The notes: generated from the letters alone by a model not told the origin. Shown: positions 21,676 to 32,485, counted from the first letter of the stretch. The stretch is 64,000 bases of DNA from Ixodes scapularis (GCF_016920785.2 NW_024609837.1:44580745-44644744), one strand, 5' to 3'. Numbers and translations: made by a program.

Positions 21676-23598
21676 ATGGTTGCATGCGCGGTTGTCGGTT
21701 ATGCGAACAGGACGAGGAGCAAGAACCGTCGCGATCGCAACACAGTCTGCGACGCGAGGTTTTTCAGGCTGCCGAAGGTGATCACGCGCCAGTGTCAGCG
21801 CACGTTTGAGCTGTCAAAAAGGCGAAGAAGCGCGTGGGTAACTACGATCAACAGAGACGACCTGGTCGCAAACGATAACACACGCGTATGCAGCATCCAC
21901 TTCGTCACAGGTAGGAACGTTTTCTGGCGTTTCTTTTTTTGCGGGATCCGTCGGTAAACTGGGTGCTGGTGTAACATCGCAATGTAAACAAGTGCGCTCG
22001 CTGCACTGAGTCTCGCTGCCGCGAACGCGCCAACGAACGCCGTTCTTCTAATCTTACAGGCGCTCCCTCGAAGTTGTTTGATGAGACGAATCCTGAACTG
22101 GGATTCCCAGTCTCAAGCTTGCCTACACAGACAAAGGGGATCGTTTGGCTTCACGTCGCACCTCTCGATTCAAAAGGACGCGACGGCGCAGCAATCCGAA
22201 GGCATCGGCACGCCCTCCAGACGATCTGGGTTTAGACGCGGAAAAATCCGGTAACTTACTCTGCTGATTGTTATAAACATTTACGTGGTGCCTTTAACTA
22301 GTTGGTTTTATTACATGCAGCTAATTATGAAATGTTTTTATGTGTTTCATTGTCATCACACTAGATGGAGAGCCTGCAGCAGGACAGCGCTTGGACCCCC
22401 AGGACATCGAGAATGTCAGTATTTCCGGGGAGACAGGTAAGCATGACCTTCGCTTCATCGCTTCGTGTTGACAGTATCTTAAGCAGTGCTCAGGCCTTTG
22501 TAGAAGACATTTTTTTAAGGTCTCGCTTAAGAGCTCGGTCACAAAGACTCCATTTCTCACTGCAGGCACCAGCGTGCAAACTGACGTCACAGCTGCCCAG
22601 ATTGCTGCAATGGAGGATGACCTGGCCTTTGTCAACACCGAGGTGTACGCATTGAGGCAGAGCAAAGAGGATTATCAGCTCACCGCAGCAGCCCTTCAGC
22701 GTGACCCCAAGGAAGTCAAGTGCTACACCGGATTAGAAAGTTTTGATGTCCTTTTCGGAGTGTACCACCTGATTGAGTGTGCTGTGCATCACTCCACAGC
22801 GAACAGCCTGAGCAAGTTTCAGGAATTCCTGGTTTTCCTGATGAAGTTGAGACATAATTTAACATTCCAGATCTGGCCTTTCGCTTTGGTGTGTCCGAGG
22901 CAACCACTAATCGAGTTTTCGACCGCTGGTTGCATGTCGCCTACTTTCGCCTCAAGAGCCAAATCATCTGGCCAGAAAGACGGACGCTACAACAAACTAT
23001 GCCACAGCCCTTCTACGATAACTTTGGGGACAAGGTGTCGGTTGTTCTGGACTGCTTTGAGATCAAGATTGAACGGCCCTCATCCTTGCTCCCAAGGGCA
23101 CAGACGTGGTTCCAGTATAAATCAAGCAACACTGCCAAATTCTTGATAGGTATAGCACCACAGGGGACCACCACTTTCATATCTGAGGGTTGGGGAGGGA
23201 GAACAAGCGACAAACATGTCACAGAACACAGTGGTATCCTCGACAAGCTGCAACCGGGAGATGTCGTCCTAGCAGACCGTGGTTTCGACATTTCGGACAG
23301 TGTCGGACTTCATCGTGCCAAGCTCCATATACCCGCATTTACGAAGGGCAAGCAGCAGCTGAGTGTATCAGATGTGGAGACGACAAGGAAGCTTGCCAAT
23401 GTAAGAATACACGTTGAGAGGGTTATCGGCTTAGTACGCAACAAGTATATGATTCTGAAGACCACTTTGCCAGTCCTCTTTGTTACTTGCCGGCCTGGCG
23501 ATGATCTGCCAGCAGTCGACAAAGTGGTAACGGTGTGCGGTGCCCTTTCCAACTTCTCTCCCTCAGTAGTACCGATAAATGATGCCGCTTCTGAATGA
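21676..23598 (+). pseudogene. THAP/HTH/DDE_4-type transposase, frameshifted
   Basis: Four exons are seen: 21676-21910, 22060-22250, 22365-22436 and 22566-23598, all with GT-AG borders and matching phases. Exon 1 encodes a THAP finger (MVACAVVG, FFRLPKV, conserved Trp, CSIHF), but the second zinc Cys is Tyr. Exon 4 has a helical segment, an HTH (FGVSEATTNRVFDRWL) and a DDE_4 nuclease fold: Asp in VVLDCFE, Asp in LADRGFD, Glu in HVERVIG. Two single-base losses break the frame, one in exon 2 near 22135 (GGGGATC) and one near 22872 (CCAGATC). It would act in the nucleus, cutting element ends. In its present form no full-length protein can be made. The breaks might be assembly errors. Confidence 0.85.
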
Positions 23599-24057
23599 AG
23601 CAAATTGCCTGCTAATTCGTCAGCTGTATCATACACCCTTAGAAAGTAGCCGGTGTGTTTGTTTTCCCTGCAGAGCACTTGGAGAGCCAACCGTTGAAAC
23701 CTACTGGGAGATCCTGGTGCTCGCAGTCTGGCACTGAGCACGCGTTTTACATGCACGTCATGCCCAGTGCCACAGTGCAGTTGGCATTTCTTGATCTTGC
23801 TTAGGTCTCTTCCGTAGATTGGAGTGATCGGCTCTTCAAGTGCTCTGCGGAGAAAGTAGATGGTCAGGCGCCTTCTACGGCATACCACGGTACCTGGACG
23901 TCTGTAATCTATGAACTCTGTCAATTTTAATCTTAGTTAATTTTTTGCCACAAGCAAAGCAAAAGCAAATTTGATGTAAGTGTTCATACAGCGTGAGAAA
24001 ATTCTGCCAGTGTAAGGCGACACATGTTTAAGCTCTAGATGAGAAATTTTGGTTAGT

Positions 24058-24350
24058 GCGGGGGATCGGTGGCCGAGTGGGCAAGCGCACACCAGCTTGG
24101 AGCACACGGAGCGAAAGCTAGCGCTGCAGAACCCAGGATCCTGGGTTCAAGCCCTACCCCTGCCTGTTTCGATCTGGATGAGCATCGTAGCGGCATGTGG
24201 TCGTGTATCACTACTGCGTGGTGCACGTTAAAGACCCCAGGCTAGCGGTTGTGCTGCATTGGCTAAATTTCTCATCTACAGCTGGGAGACTCTTCGCCTG
24301 CTGAGACAGACCCAAGTTCTAGGCTGTGTAGACATACACACAACCCAATG
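24058..24350 (+). repeat. tRNA-derived SINE, copy 1
   Basis: The head carries an A box (TGGCCGAGTGG, 24070-24080) and B box (GGTTCAAGCCC, 24144-24154). The body has the conserved CACGTTAAAGACCCCAGGCT and CTCATCTACAGCTGGGAGAC, and the tail ends ACACAACCCAATG then T-rich. Other copies are at 29.5, 44.25 and 52.14 kb. It lies in the 3' UTR region of the transposase. Confidence 0.85.
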
Positions 24351-24748
24351 TTTTTTTAGTTAGTGCAGTACGCCCATTAGTTTCGGCCCACTAATGATGC
24401 GCAAATGAATGTCAGTTTGATGCTCACCCAGACGAATGTCGCAGGCATCCCCGAGCTCTCTATGGGACAACCAGTTTTTAAGAAACCTTACAATTATTTT
24501 TGTGACAGCTGAATGTGGGAAGCTAGATTCTGGAATGTTAAGTTACGTCTACTTCATGAGGAACACCATATAGTACTTCTAGAATTTATTCAAGCTGTTC
24601 GGGGCAAAATTTATTTTTCCGAACATGCTATACTGTATAGAGAGTTTGTTCTGGCCAACCCATGTCCAGCCAAAAAAGGCCTTCTGTGGTTTTCTTTTTT
24701 CTAGCTTTGTGATTGCGTTTAGATGTGTCGATTGCTTGCAGAGACCCC

Positions 24749-24754
24749 AATAAA
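24749..24754 (+). terminator. Probable poly(A) signal of the transposase transcript
   Basis: AATAAA on the plus strand, about 1.15 kb after the transposase stop. A SINE sits between them and may have lengthened the 3' UTR. Confidence 0.45.
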
Positions 24755-24866
24755 GTACTGTAAACTGCAGTGCTCCTGCTTCAATTGCCGCATGTTATGT
24801 AGAGCTTGTTTTGTGAGGTAGACCCACCCAGTAACAGTGAAGCAGTTAGGTCACCTACAAGTGGCT

Positions 24867-24872
24867 TTTATT
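24867..24872 (-). terminator. Probable poly(A) signal of the YqaJ gene
   Basis: AATAAA on the minus strand about 200 bases after the YqaJ-gene stop codon, and roughly 115 bases from the opposing gene's signal. Confidence 0.5.
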
Positions 24873-25072
24873 TGTAACCCACCATTGGGCATTTCATCCC
24901 ACCCTACTTTCTCTGTTGAACCTTGTGAACCATAATATTCTCACTAAACCTAACAAGAATGCTGCAGTAAGTTACTAACAAGACTGCAGTAACTAGCAAT
25001 ATAAAGACACAGGCAAAAGGTAGGAAAGTATAGCAAAACAGTTCAGTAGCTGCCTTCTGTAAGTGCAAGGAA

Positions 25073-27363
25073 TCATTTTGCTGCCTTGCAGTCTAGGCAA
25101 TACCACTGCTTCTTCTTCGGAGCACGTGAAAGGCCGAGACACGTAAAATGAAACCATCTAAACTTGCAGCCCTCGGCATCGCACGCAACCATTTTGCCTG
25201 ACTCTGGGCTTCTGCAGAAGCAAAAGTAGCTCGGTTGAAGTCCCTGCTCTGCATCAGGTGTTGTGTTTCTCGTGAAGTAGTGCGAGAGCAACTCCGGAAG
25301 CACAGCGTGGACAAACAACAGAGTTGCTTTCGGCAGTACCTGCGACCAAAAGGCCTTATCCCTGAAAATTCGTTCCACGTGTATATTTTTTGCAGTCCAT
25401 ACAACAAAGTTGCAGTACTCGACGTTGCAGACGGCCATTTTGGTTTGCACCTGGTAGAAGTACAAGTGATCGTGCTTGAGCGATAGGCATCCATTCACAC
25501 GTTTCAGGCAGAATTTGGGGTCGGCGCACACATCTCGTGGTTCAGAGTCACTGCCGCTGCACTGCGCCAAGGCATCGCTGCTCGTCGCAATGCAAGGAAG
25601 GGACGCCGAGTTATTAACACAGCGCTGATCAGTGACATGCAGTTCTGATTCCCGCTGTGTGTACGGACACTTAGCTTCAACAAGATCACTCCCACAGCAG
25701 TCGCACTGTACCGCGGCATCTGGGCTGGCTGCGAGGTGAGGATACTGAGCACTTAGATACAGCCCAGCCCTGCGGTACGTGAAGTTAGCATGGCCACTTT
25801 TGACCTTGCCTACGTAGCTCTGAACTGCCTCCTCTTCATGGTCCAGTCCCCATCTTGTTGCAGGCGTTGAAAACTTGCCGTCTTCGAAATAACAAATGCG
25901 CTTTAGCACGCTGAGGGATGGTTTTTCGACGCTCGTCGAGCACACCGACTTCATTGTAGACGCGGTGATTCTCCCCGTTCGGTAAAGGTACCATTTGGGG
26001 CACTTGGACTGGGCTCGTGTTGTTGCTTCGGCAAACTTGACCATTGCAGCACTAACAGAAAACGAGGCGAAAAATGCATCTGCCCGTTCAATTAGCTTGT
26101 CAAGGGTGTCTGAGAGGGCTTCTTGAGTAAAGATACCCCGAAGTGTGCTTGGCTCTCTTGCTTGTGGAGGGGGAAACACAATGTTTCGTCCCTCGACCAT
26201 CATCAGCACTGCTGGTTTTCGTTCAGCAGCAGAACATACGTCGTAGAGCCTTCTGAGTTCATCCTCGGATGGTTCCGGGATGGGGAGTCTCGTGCTCGCA
26301 ACAACCTCTTCCTCACCGCAGCCTTGAAGGCGTTTCTTCTTGCTCCTGGCCGAAGAGAAGTCGATCTCTCTGAGCCTCTTGTATTCCATAGCCGACGTGT
26401 AGGCAGGCAGCCACCTGTTCTCTTTCTGGGTGCTGGTCGACGAATCTCTGATTCTTACAATTGTCTCGACGGCGAAGAGTGTGGCACCAATATGCGAGCA
26501 GGCTTCTCCGGCTCCAGCCATACAAGTGCAGTGGGCAGTAATGATACTGCCATCCCCGTGCACTAGGATCCAGACCTTGGCTGGGGTCTCCCTTCGCCTT
26601 TGGGAGTGGTTCACCTGAAATGACAAGCACAGAATGTAGATTAAGAAGACAATTATGCATAGGGCTAAGCAGGGTGAACAAATGGAGGGATAACGTTTTG
26701 GATAAGCACTTTCAAAAAAGAAAAATTAGATTGATTTGATTGCTCATAACCGCTGCAATCCCCCCCTCCCATTTTCTTTCTCCTTAAATTAATTCAGATT
26801 ACGTTTTCCTGCATTGTGTAGTCATGCAATCGCAGCTTAAAGGTGTGTACACACTCAAACGTTTTTTTTTTTTTTTAATTCAGTGCTCACCGCTGTTCGC
26901 TGCAGGCTTCAAACCTCTCTTGCATGCACTTCTACGCAATAAGCTTCGGGCGACCGCCGAGCGAGCGTGCGTTGACCGAGCCAAGGTCAGAAAACGACGG
27001 TAGCGTACGTCACGTACATACCTCGCTGAGCAAAAGGGTCCTGTCGCCGCTCATTCCATGCGCCGAGGGACCTTTCACCCAACCACTGGTGAAGTAATTG
27101 TGCGATTCAAGGGACTTGAACGCCTTCATCTCTTGAAGTGTCGCGTAGCTGACGGAGAACACCAGGTAGTTGACGATGTCTCCGTGCGTGATGTTGGGGA
27201 AAACACCAGCGTCGGCCGTCGTGTCAACACCGACACAAAGTTCGTACGGATCTTCACCGTCACAAAGTTCCAACTTGTTCACATATCTGGCTCTTGTGGG
27301 GCCAACGAGCTCGTCGAAATAGCCAGCACAAACCGGCACACTGCGCTCTTGCGACGGCGGCAT
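25073..27363 (-). CDS. SWIM zinc finger / YqaJ nuclease / PHD-finger protein
   Basis: Two exons, 27022-27363 and 25073-26614, join in phase 0 (GAG then GTATGT donor, TTTCAG acceptor) into an uninterrupted protein of about 627 residues. Domains in order: N-terminal segment ending MKAFKSLESHNYFTSGWVKG; SWIM zinc finger (AHCTCMAGAGEACSHIG, CxC...CxH); a YqaJ/lambda-exonuclease-like core with TGRITAS, WGLDHEEEAV, and the catalytic pair Asp in ASPDAAVQCDCC and Glu-Ala-Lys in VEAKCPY; then a C-terminal PHD finger (CFCRSPESGKMVACD, CKFRWFHFTC, WYCLDC). It should be a nuclear DNA nuclease with a histone-reading module. It faces the DDE transposase inside shared TIRs, which suggests it assists transposition. 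Start chosen as the first ATG giving the family N-terminus. Confidence 0.88.
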
Positions 27364-27600
27364 CTTTTTCCCGACTGCGCTGCGTAAATAGACTAGAGCG
27401 ACTCGTTTGTGGCGTGACTGAGTTCAGAAAACACTTGAAGTGATTAAAACAACAGAAAAAGAAAGACGTGAAGCTGCCAAAACGCGCAAAAACTGGCCGA
27501 CTACACGGAACGGGTCACACCGAAGGCTCGCCAAGCGCTCGGGCGCTCGCGGTGGTACGGAAAAATGGCGGCGGGGGGCGGAGCACCGCGGCGTGATGTA

Positions 27601-27700
27601 ACGTGCAAGGCATGTATACGTCGTCCTAGTGGACGTCCTAGACGTCGTTCTTGGTTTCGTATTCGACGTCTTCCTTACGCCGTTCTTGACTTTAACCTCG
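27601..27700. repeat. Right TIR and minisatellite of the ISL2EU-like element
   Basis: The inverse of the left TIR occupies 27601-27629 with about four mismatches in 29. It is followed outward by GGACGTCCTAGACGTCGTTC and related units. Confidence 0.75.
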
Positions 27701-28052
27701 ATATGTGCACGGCAACGCAGATGCTTTCGCATTCCTACACGTAAGTAGTTTTAAGTGTCCTCCTGTATTTCTTTTTTCCGGAAAGCACCTACGAGAGCCT
27801 ATCGATGCTCTCTCTGGAGAGAGAAAACTCTTGGTAAATGATAAAACTGTAAAAATGTTTAGGCATGAAAAAAAGAAAAAAAAGGTCGGCCTTGTGGCAC
27901 AGATTATGTCGGGGCTTAAATGTACCAGTCCGATTGAATGATAGGCGACTACCTTCAAAACTCTTCTGATCTTTTGATAACGTGCGCAGCCCCGCATTCG
28001 CCTCACCTGCCGTCAAGTGGTTTGGTGTGCGAGCCTGGCTCTCCGCTGTGCT

Positions 28053-28238
28053 CGCATAAAGCGGGAAACACATGTACGACGAAACCGTCCGATCCGACGT
28101 GCGGACTGCCGGAATGACCTTGGGGGGAGAGGGTTTTCGTAGCATCGGAGAGCGTTGAAAACCCTCGCCTCCGACCGTCGTATTGCGCGGTCGGACGTCG
28201 GATCGGACGGTTTCGTCGTACATGTGTTTCGCGCTTAA
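28053..28238. mobile_element. MITE with about 40-bp TIRs
   Basis: Left AAACACATGTACGACGAAAC plus CGTCCGATCCGACGT is mirrored almost perfectly on the right (ACGTCGGATCGGACGG then TTTCGTCGTACATGTG). High arm identity indicates a young insertion. It is followed at 28259-28278 by a run of about 20 C. Confidence 0.85.
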
Positions 28239-28384
28239 GACCCACGCCGCCACAAAGGCCCCCCCCCCCCCCCCCCCCTTTCCGCCCCGGTAGATTCCTG
28301 ACTTTTGATGTGCGAAGTCAAAGCACAAACTTCAGAAACTGAAGTTGCTGTTCCGGCAGAGGAGTCCGTTGTTGTGCGGACAGC

Positions 28385-28545
28385 GGCCGTCTAGTTTGGT
28401 GCAACGCGGAAGTCAAGTTCGTCTGCTTCTTTTGGAGGGGTTGTAGTGACGTCAGAACGCCGAGCTCTGATTGGCTATGATTGAAGAATAGTGGGTAGAC
28501 CTAATAGGCCATGCTTGCTTTGAGGTCTACCGTCTATCCTTCAAT
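28385..28545 (-). repeat. Dispersed repeat R2, copy 1
   Basis: Inverse of the segment at 30.95-31.06 kb. Shared motifs are GGTCTACCCACTAT, AGCCAATCAGA, GTTCTGACGTCAC and AGAAGCAGACGAACTT. It contains a CCAAT box and a TGACGTCA site, and short inverted arms (AGGTCTACC) around 28490-28545. Confidence 0.6.
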
Positions 28546-28549
28546 AAGT

Positions 28550-29510
28550 GCCGTTTTACTTGGGGTGGGATCTTTTACGCAATGTATTCAATTTGAGAGT
28601 GAATGCGAAACACGCTCGTGAGAATGTCGTAAATTTCGGTGTCTGGAGACGGCTGAACCTGGCTATGTATTCTGATTACCTCTCCAACAGGATCATATAC
28701 AAAAATGTGCACAGTTGTTTTTTTTTTGTTTTTTTTTTTTGTTTTGTTTTAGTTCGTACACTTGAAATGCCGTGAGCTATCATTGTCACCATCGTCATGA
28801 CAGCGAAACGTCTGCTGGATGAACGAACAAGCGAACGCTCTTCGAACCAAGGTGTAAAATATACAGATGGCGTTCTTTTCTTTTTTTTCTTTTTTAGGGA
28901 GTAATGATTATTTTAAAAAAAATGCGTGAAAACTACACTAACGCAGCTTGTGAAGGGGAGATCTAGGTAGGGCGCTAATCGTCAAGATACGTCGGATAAT
29001 GAACTAAAACGTGTTAATTAACACTTTATTGTGTGCAGAATAAATATTTGGCTTCCAATTAGGAACTCGCTCAGCTTCATCTAAAACCACTATGAATCAG
29101 TAAATATTAGAAAGACCAGAAGCACGCATGAAGCAAAGGGGTGCGGCCAAGTTATCACTGGTGTAGGAAGGCTGGCGATACAAAAACGCTGATGCTAATC
29201 CTATCATTCGCGTCCTCGCACCATCGGCCTTCCGTCTGCTCCACGAATGGTACACTTGACGCAGCTTTGTGCAGAGCTGTCAGTAGACGCTCTACACACG
29301 CGCCCGATTACAGCCGCCATTGCTGACCTTCTTTTATCTTACCGAGAGGCCGAGCCACCGAAGCGGACGTTGACGAGCCTCATCAAAGGTCTATGCTGGA
29401 AAGGAGGGCGCAGTAAAATCTAAAATGCCAATAACATGTCCTTTTGTAGTAACGGAATAAGAGGAGACAAACACCGAAGGTCGGTCATGGGCTCATGACA
29501 GTGCCCATGC
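28550..29510. other. No gene seen
   Basis: T-rich runs near 28719 and 28880. No domain-bearing frame or terminal repeat recognised. Confidence 0.35.
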
Positions 29511-29514
29511 AAGA

Positions 29515-29808
29515 AAAAATTGGGTTGTGTGCATGTTTATACAGCCTAGTCCTCGGTCTGCCTCAACGGGTGACGAGTCTCCCAGCTGTAGATGAGCAAT
29601 TTAGCCAGTGCAGTACAACCGCTAGCCTAGGGTCTTTAACGTGCATCACGCAGTAGTGATACACGACCGTACGCCGGTACGATGCTCATCCAGATGGAAA
29701 CGGGCAGGGGTGGGATTGAGCCCAGGATCCTGGGTTCTGCAGCGCGAGCTTTCGCTCCACGTGTACCGAGCTGGTGTGCGCTTGCACACTCGGCCACCAA
29801 TCCCCCGT
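29515..29808 (-). repeat. tRNA-derived SINE, copy 2
   Basis: On the minus strand it is full-length and collinear with copy 1: A box TGGCCGAGTGT, B-box-like GGCTCAATCCC, body CACGTTAAAGACCCTAGGCT, tail ACACAACCCAATT. It sits in protease intron 2. Confidence 0.85.
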
Positions 29809-30099
29809 GAAGCATGCGTGAAACGCCTAATGTGGTCATTCTATTTAATCCAAGTGGACATCAAAATTTAATTCAAGCGCCAATGACTTTGTCCAAAGTT
29901 GTCACCAATTTACTCCCAACGCCATCTATTCTTAATCCAAGAATCACTCCATTTGATCCGTTCATATCTGTGAATTGACGGAGACTGCTGCTTATTTTTT
30001 AGAACCTTTTTAGACGTTGAGGTGCTTGCAAGTCGTGAATACATTTTCAATGTATATGCGTGTGTGTTAAGACTGCATGGAGGATTGACGTGCCAAACC

Positions 30100-30790
30100 A
30101 GTGCAGGTCATCTGAAGAACCGAAAAAGACGGCAAGAACTGCGCAGTAACACTTGATCAGTAACTCCCTTTGCATGTAAATGTTAGCATGTTGTGAAGGC
30201 GAAATATGATGCACTCCGATTTGTAACCAATAAATAAGCATTGCTTTATTCTTTCTGCTTATGCATATGTGCGAAGAGGCCTGTTCTGCGTTAAAAACAT
30301 CACCCGTACTTTCGAAATCCTTAAAACTAGATACAAGCAAAGGCACAGGTGCCCGATAAAAACTGTCCCAACATAAGAAATAAAAAATAAAAACTATTTT
30401 GTATCCCCCGCACTTTATTCTTAACGTTTTGAAAGTATTAACTACTTCTGAAGATGCACGATGGGGTGATGTTTATAGAGTAACTGAACTGGTACATTAG
30501 CAATATAGGATAAGTGTCACCGGAATGCTGACAAACCTTGAACAAACTACATTGCTTACGATTGTTATTTTGCTTAGAATCGTCGCTTATTTTACACACC
30601 TACAGTGGAACATAAATTTGGACTGAAATAAGGGAAGTTTAACACTATTTACGGTAAAAAAAAAAGACTGTAGCTAAAGCAATTACACTCTTACAATGAC
30701 ACTGAAGATACATACTTTTCGGTGCGACCAAAACAACAAAAGGGATACATGTCATTTTCCGACGAAGAGACAAAATGCATTCCCAACGAG
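30100..30790 (+). repeat. Dispersed repeat R3, copy 1
   Basis: About 650 bp that recurs in the same orientation at 53.68-54.30 kb with moderate divergence (shared AACATCACC, CCTTGAACA, CAATTACAC, GACGAAGAGAC). No coding frame. Perhaps a decayed transposon interior. Confidence 0.65.
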
Positions 30791-30949
30791 CGTGTTGGTA
30801 AGATGTACTATGAAAGAATGTACTCGTCTGTGTTTTGTTTTATCTCTGCTTTATACTTTCTGTTATCTGGACAAAATGGGCAAGCTTTTTCCCACAAGAA
30901 TGCACAGCAGCACCATATACACAAAAGTATCTGCTGATTGCTGCTTCAG

Positions 30950-31065
30950 GTCTACCCACTATCCTGTAATCCCAGCCAATCAGACCAGCTCAACGTTCTG
31001 ACGTCACCACAACCCCTGCAAGCAGAAGCAGACGAACTTCTGCTCCGCATCGCCTACATGGTCAC
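30950..31065 (+). repeat. Dispersed repeat R2, copy 2
   Basis: Matches the inverse of 28385-28520 including the CCAAT and TGACGTCA motifs. It lies about 200 bases from the donor side of protease exon 2. Confidence 0.6.
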
Positions 31066-31269
31066 GTCTTGCGGACTTCGCTCGCGCCCCCAGGCGGAGA
31101 GAAAGAGGCCTACTGGAGGTAGAGAGACAGCAAGCAAAGGCCGTTAGCGTTGCGTGTACCCACTAATCCAACCAATCAGAACTCGGCGCCCTGTCGTAAT
31201 GCCAGTCGAAGACGCGTCCGAGACACCGCAGAAACACAGCGCGATCGCCAGTATGCGCTGTGGACCCAC

Positions 31270-31444
31270 CTTTGGACGCAGTGCGCTGCAGTGATGATGT
31301 ACCACTCGTTGATGATGGATCCCTCGCAGATGAATATCGTTTCATTGCCGACGTACTTATTGAGAGAGACCATCCAGGGGAATTCGTGGGCTCCGGCGTC
31401 TTCACCTCCGACGATCTGGGCACTCGGACCCCGAACACCGCAGG
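31270..31444 (-). CDS. Serine protease exon 2 (IVGG and catalytic His)
   Basis: This exon encodes the activation site and the first catalytic residue of an S1 (chymotrypsin-fold) protease. In order it shows CGVRG (Cys1 of the propeptide disulfide), SAQ then IVGG, PWMVSL, the FICEGS segment carrying Cys42, and ITAAHC with catalytic His57 and Cys58. It is bounded by an AG acceptor (tail acacaaag) and a GTGGGT donor, entering in phase 1 and leaving in phase 2, as exons 1 and 3 require. The residue before IVGG is Gln, where Arg or Lys is usual. Cleavage there would need an activating enzyme other than a trypsin-like one. Family assignment is secure. Physiological role is unknown. Confidence 0.92.
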
Positions 31445-31930
31445 CTTTGTGTCGTCGCGTGAAAAGAAAACGAACGTATACAGAACGCGGCCGTAAGGAC
31501 CGGCACATTGGACATGCCTTGCAAAATTCGAATTCTAAACGTACTCAGTTCAACCCGGGCACGCAAGGTTTTTCTTAAAAAGAAAAGGAAGTTTTATGTC
31601 TATTAAAACTTTTCTAGTGCGTAAAAAAAAAAGAAAAAAACACAACGGCTGTTTTTTTTTTTTTTTTTTTTTTGCAAGCTGGTTTTTATGTTTGCGCGTG
31701 GTATTGTGAACGCGAAAATGCTGAGAAAGTCATAGTGGCGACTTATACAGGATAACAGCAATAAAAAAGAGGAAAGGGCAGCAAATTTACGGCCAAGGCA
31801 AATTTGTAGAAACCTCAGGGTCGACTATCTATGAATGTGATAGCATTTATCAATTCACCCCTCCAAATTTAGCGGGGAAACTGAATTGGTGCAAGGGTCA
31901 CGTAACGTGATGACCTGATGATTTGATGTC

Positions 31931-32485
31931 AACTTCTAGGACGACGTCTAGAGCGACGTCAAAGACGACATCTAGAACGACCTCTAAGACGGCCTCTAGG
32001 TCGACCTCAAGGACAAGATGTAAGACGACTTTTAGGAAGACCTCAAGGACGACCTCGAGGACGACGTCCTGGAGGATGATTCAAGAACGACGTCTAGGAG
32101 AACCTCTGGGGTGACCTCAACGACGACCTCTAGGACGACCTCAAGGACAAGATGTAAGACGACTTTTAGGAAGACCTCAAGGACGACCTCGAGGACGACG
32201 TCCTGGAGGATGATTCAAGAACGACGTCTAGGAGAACCTCTGGGGTGACCTCAACGACGACCTCTAGGACGACCTCAAGGACAAGATTTAAGACGACTTT
32301 TAGGAAGACCTCAAGGACGACCTCGAGGACGACGTCCTGGAGGATGATTCAAGAACGACGTCTAGGAGAACCTCTGGGGTGATCTCAACGACGACCTCTA
32401 GGACGACCTCAAGAACGAATTCCTAGAAGACTACGTCAAAGAGGACGTCTAGGACGACCCTTAGGACGACGTCGAGGAAGACGTG
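31931..32485 (+). repeat. CTAGGACGAC minisatellite with 134-bp higher-order period
   Basis: Short units of GACGACCTCTAG type are organised into a 134-bp higher-order repeat. GGACAAGAT starts at 32011, 32145 and 32279. The basic unit resembles the repeats at both ends of the ISL2EU-like element. Translated frames are repetitive and not taken as coding. Confidence 0.9.

Larger units (their letters stand above)
21328..27700. mobile_element. ISL2EU-like two-gene DNA transposon
   Basis: The element is defined by terminal inverted repeats: CTAGGACGTCGTCTATAGAT plus GCCTTGCACGT at 21467-21498, and the inverse at 27601-27629 (ACGTGCAAGGCATGTATACG then TCGTCCTAG). Outside both lie irregular repeats of CCTAGACGTCGTC type. 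Between them are a plus-strand THAP/DDE transposase and a minus-strand SWIM/YqaJ/PHD protein, converging. As I recall, Repbase ISL2EU elements pair a THAP-type DDE transposase with a YqaJ nuclease, which fits. Exact ends and target duplication could not be fixed because of the flanking minisatellite. Confidence 0.75.

Noticed and set aside
24058..24160. Possible functional tRNA gene at the SINE head.
   Set aside because: A and B boxes are present, but the cloverleaf is incomplete and the same head recurs with a SINE body at other loci.
31923..32114. A Thr/Ser/Arg-rich frame in the minisatellite.
   Set aside because: Its repeats follow the DNA unit, and all frames are similarly open or closed in step with the repeat.
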